Source of the DNA: JANQTF01 sp036835375
GTDB lineage: Bacteria > Bacteroidota > Bacteroidia > J057
DNA: 46,320 bases
Direction of reading: 5' to 3'
Assembly: GCA_036835375.1 (NCBI GenBank)
Contig: DAITMB010000028.1
Location: 1-46,320 of the forward strand
The position numbers and the translations under genes were made by a program. Below, one piece after another: positions 43,781-46,320 of this stretch. The first letter of the stretch is position 1. Every line of letters starts with the position of its first letter. A model generated the notes under the pieces. That model did no database searches. It was not told the origin of the DNA and saw only the letters and a list, made by a program, of their open reading frames with translations.

Positions 43781-46320
43781 TCAGTCAAATTTAGGAATAT
43801 CCTCATGTTTCTCTAACACACGATTATGGTAATACTGGACGACTTTGTCCCCTGGGTTGATTGCCAAGATGCTTTCTGTGATGTCAAGCGCCTGTCTAAA
43901 ACGTTTTTGCTGGTAATGTTCGACCATTTGATCGAATTGCTCCATGACTTCCAGCTTTGCCTGCATCTCTTCTTGTCGATCTCCGTCCATACATTCCCAT
44001 GCATCTAAGGGCTTTTCTTTTCCCTTTACACTCACCTTTCCCAGATATCGGAAATGATATTTGGCCTTATGAATGAGATTTTGGTAGCAGTGGCCTGTGA
44101 TCAATATTTTGACACCAAAGTTTTTTGTCAGGCCTTCCATTCGAGATGCGGTGTTCACTGTATCGGAAATCGTCGCAGCATCTCTTCGTTTCTGATCACC
44201 GATGATCCCCATGATCAGAGGTCCTACATGCAGCCCCATCCCTACGGATATTTCGGGGCGATTTTTACCCTTCCGTTCGAGGTTATACTCCCTCAATCTT
44301 TTTTGCATACCGATCATGGCATCAAGGGCATCATCTACACAATATTGAAAGATTGCCATGATTCCATCCCCCATGTATTGATTAACAAATCCTCTGTTTT
44401 CCTTAATGATAGGCCCCATCCGGCGGGTATAACCGCTAATAAATCGGAAGGTATCTTCTGGAGTCATCGCTTCTGAAAGGGTAGTATAGTCTCGAATGTC
44501 TGTGAAAAGGACACTTACGACCTTCTCTATTAAATCACCCAGATTTACTTCGGTGAGACGATCGTGTCCCAGTGCTTTGATAAACTCATTGGGGATATAG
44601 CGATCAGTTACGCTGAAAATATGGTGTAGATCTATCTGGGTTTTTACTCGGGCCAGAAATTCCTGTTTAGAAAATGGCTTAGCAAGGTAGTCATTGGCTC
44701 CTCTGTTCAGGCCGGATACGAGGTCGGAAACCTGATTCTTGGCAGTAACCATAATGATGGGCAATTCTGAGGGCAGGTATTTTTCCCTGATCCTCCGGCA
44801 AACCTCATATCCCGACATATTGGGCATCATCACATCTAGCAAGACCAGATCAAACATAGGAGACTCTTCGATGAGTTTGAGGGCACTATCTCCGTCGTCT
44901 GCGAAGGCCAATTCGAAGCGTTCGCCGTCTAAATGATTTTCCATCACGCGCTGATTGACAGATTCATCATCTACAATCAGGATCCTGATGATCTCGCTGT
45001 CGCCCCCTATTACTGAAGAATTTCCCAACAGGGCCTCCTCCTTTTCCAGACTTTTGTTGGTTCGCTGGGAGAAACTCCCATTCAAGACGGTTGGATTAAG
45101 TCCAATCAATTTCTCTTTATCCGAGAAAACATCCATACCCTCTTCAGGGCTCGAGAGGAGGGTAAACCAAAAGGTACTTCCCACTCCTTCCTGGCTTTCT
45201 ACTCCGATTTCACCTCCGTGTAGCCCCACCAGTCGTTTGGTGATGGTCAGTCCCAGTCCCGTACCACCAAATTTTCGAGAAGTTGACCCATCGCCTTGTT
45301 TGAACTCCTCAAAGACTTCTTCCATCTTATCCTCCGGAATCCCTATTCCCGTATCTGAAATGCTGATTTTTACTTTGTCGCCTACCTGCTCGGAAGATAT
45401 GTTGACTCCTCCCGTTTCGGTAAACTTGATGGCATTTCCGATGAGATTGTACAGAATTTGTTGGAGCCTGTGCATATCTGCTTTTACCGCCGGTAGCGAA
45501 TCCGGCGTATCATGAGAAAGCGTTAGGTTCTTCTTTTGAATGGCGGGTTTGCTCATCCGACAAATCAGCTCTACCACGCTCTTGAGGTTGACAGGCAGAA
45601 GTTCAAGCTCGAGCTCCCCCTTTTTCAACTTCGAAAAGTCGAGGATATCGTCTACTAAGTAATGTAATCTTTTACCCGAATTGATGATTAGCGCCAAGTC
45701 TCCCCGATCTACTTCATCGTGGGATCGATCATAGACTCCCTCAGATAGTCCAATAATCCCATTAAGAGGCGTTCGGAGTTCGTGAGAGGTATTGGCAAGA
45801 AATTGATCCTTGAGTAGGTCTACCGCCTTGAGCTGGTCCGTCAGTTGGCGCTCGAGCTGAAGCTCCTGCTCTTGAATCTTGAGTTTTTCTTCTTGCTTTT
45901 TGGTACTCAACTTTACCAGACCAAATACCAAAACAGATAAGAAGAGTAAATAAGCTACGTAGGCAGTAGGCGTATCCCACCATGGCTTATGGATGGTGAG
46001 GCTCATGACCGAAAGCTCTTCCGTCCATCTGCCTCCGGCACTAGCCGCTTTTACCTTTAGGGTGTAGTTCCCTGGGGGAAGTCCTGCATATCTAGCCTGC
46101 CTGTCTTTACCTGCCTTAATCCATTTATGATCAATCCCTTCCAGCTTGTACATAATCGTATTTTCAGAAGGCAGAGCATAGTGGAGGGCCACGAATCCGA
46201 AGGTTAGTTCATTTTGGTGGTAGGCTAATTCTAACCTATCTGTCTTTGAAATGTGAGCCTTCAGGATCTCTCCATCGGCAATGTCGTAGGTCTGATTTCC
46301 GATTTTCAGGGAACTGAGGT
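43781..46320 (-). CDS. Hybrid sensor histidine kinase with receiver and class III nucleotide cyclase domains, 5' end outside the window
   Basis: The frame is open to the window edge, so the N terminus is missing; upstream codons (LAYHQNELTFGFVALHYA) continue a Y_Y_Y domain, so the GTG at 46192 is not the start. Numbering from that GTG: Y_Y_Y to about 68; one transmembrane helix 75-95; coiled coil 97-128; HisKA with H137 (SHELRTPLNGIIG); HATPase with N253 (LIGNAIKF), DTGIGIP and GGTGLGLTI; receiver 402-522 with D453 and K505; class III cyclase 555-745 with metal aspartates D565 and D609 (FTDIRDYT, QYMGDGIMAIF) and ISDTVNTASRMEG; C-terminal TPR-like helix pair. A periplasmic two-component propeller very likely precedes Y_Y_Y. 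It links sensing to phosphotransfer and probably cAMP synthesis. Confidence 0.93.
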   Translation of the reverse strand, partial: LSSLKIGNQTYDIADGEILKAHISKTDRLELAYHQNELTFGFVALHYALPSENTIMYKLEGIDHKWIKAGKDRQARYAGLPPGNYTLKVKAASAGGRWTEELSVMSLTIHKPWWDTPTAYVAYLLFLSVLVFGLVKLSTKKQEEKLKIQEQELQLERQLTDQLKAVDLLKDQFLANTSHELRTPLNGIIGLSEGVYDRSHDEVDRGDLALIINSGKRLHYLVDDILDFSKLKKGELELELLPVNLKSVVELICRMSKPAIQKKNLTLSHDTPDSLPAVKADMHRLQQILYNLIGNAIKFTETGGVNISSEQVGDKVKISISDTGIGIPEDKMEEVFEEFKQGDGSTSRKFGGTGLGLTITKRLVGLHGGEIGVESQEGVGSTFWFTLLSSPEEGMDVFSDKEKLIGLNPTVLNGSFSQRTNKSLEKEEALLGNSSVIGGDSEIIRILIVDDESVNQRVMENHLDGERFELAFADDGDSALKLIEESPMFDLVLLDVMMPNMSGYEVCRRIREKYLPSELPIIMVTAKNQVSDLVSGLNRGANDYLAKPFSKQEFLARVKTQIDLHHIFSVTDRYIPNEFIKALGHDRLTEVNLGDLIEKVVSVLFTDIRDYTTLSEAMTPEDTFRFISGYTRRMGPIIKENRGFVNQYMGDGIMAIFQYCVDDALDAMIGMQKRLREYNLERKGKNRPEISVGMGLHVGPLIMGIIGDQKRRDAATISDTVNTASRMEGLTKNFGVKILITGHCYQNLIHKAKYHFRYLGKVSVKGKEKPLDAWECMDGDRQEEMQAKLEVMEQFDQMVEHYQQKRFRQALDITESILAINPGDKVVQYYHNRVLEKHEDIPKFD

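Overview
The window is a chromosomal segment of a Bacteroidota bacterium. Three things support this: several promoters read TTG, 17-20 bases, TAnnTTTG, which is the sigma-ABfr consensus of this phylum; the block tRNA-Thr/Tyr/Gly/Thr, tuf, tRNA-Trp, secE, nusG, rplK-A-J-L, rpoB, rpoC has the usual Bacteroidota order; and most accessory genes (NagZ/beta-lactamase fusion, VIT-VWA-DUF2135 protein, Y_Y_Y hybrid kinase, LytS/LytTR pair) belong to families common in the phylum. Base composition is close to half GC. I cannot fix the class; Saprospiria or Cytophagia would fit, but that is a guess.

Positions 1-16100 hold accessory and metabolic genes. A secreted gluzincin metallopeptidase is cut by the window edge and by a 100-N assembly gap. 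It is followed by a Nudix hydrolase, a translationally coupled GPH-type sugar symporter and SDR dehydrogenase (minus strand), a secreted CocE/NonD-type alpha/beta hydrolase, a large VIT/VWA/TPR/DUF2135 exported protein, a small alpha/beta hydrolase, a CotH-like protein, tRNA-Ser(GGA), a class I aminotransferase, and a LytS-like kinase with its LytTR regulator.

Positions 16100-22020 hold a thioredoxin-like 2Fe-2S ferredoxin, a UbiA/MqnP-like prenyltransferase, a 981-residue exported fusion of a NagZ-type GH3 domain with a serine beta-lactamase-family domain, and a YugP-like membrane zinc peptidase. Next comes a tRNA-like RNA of about 116 nt that has its own consensus promoter and a strong terminator, but a very long variable region and an odd anticodon loop. 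This is the least explained object in the window.

Positions 22189-37550 are the information-processing core: an Lrp/AsnC regulator, trmD, rplS, five tRNAs, tuf, secE, nusG, four ribosomal protein genes, rpoB (TTG start) and rpoC. Stable hairpins, most followed by short T-runs, lie after tuf and between rplJ/rplL, rplL/rpoB and rpoB/rpoC, suggesting graded attenuation along the operon. A canonical terminator closes rpoC.

Positions 37825-46320 hold a PyrR-like phosphoribosyltransferase, a type-B carboxylesterase divergent from a Nudix-fold regulator with a degenerate Nudix box, a DUF2200 protein, an SRPBCC-fold protein, a PD40 propeller lipoprotein, and the 3' part of a hybrid sensor that joins Y_Y_Y, histidine kinase, receiver and class III cyclase domains. 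No CRISPR array, insertion sequence, prophage or defence island was seen.
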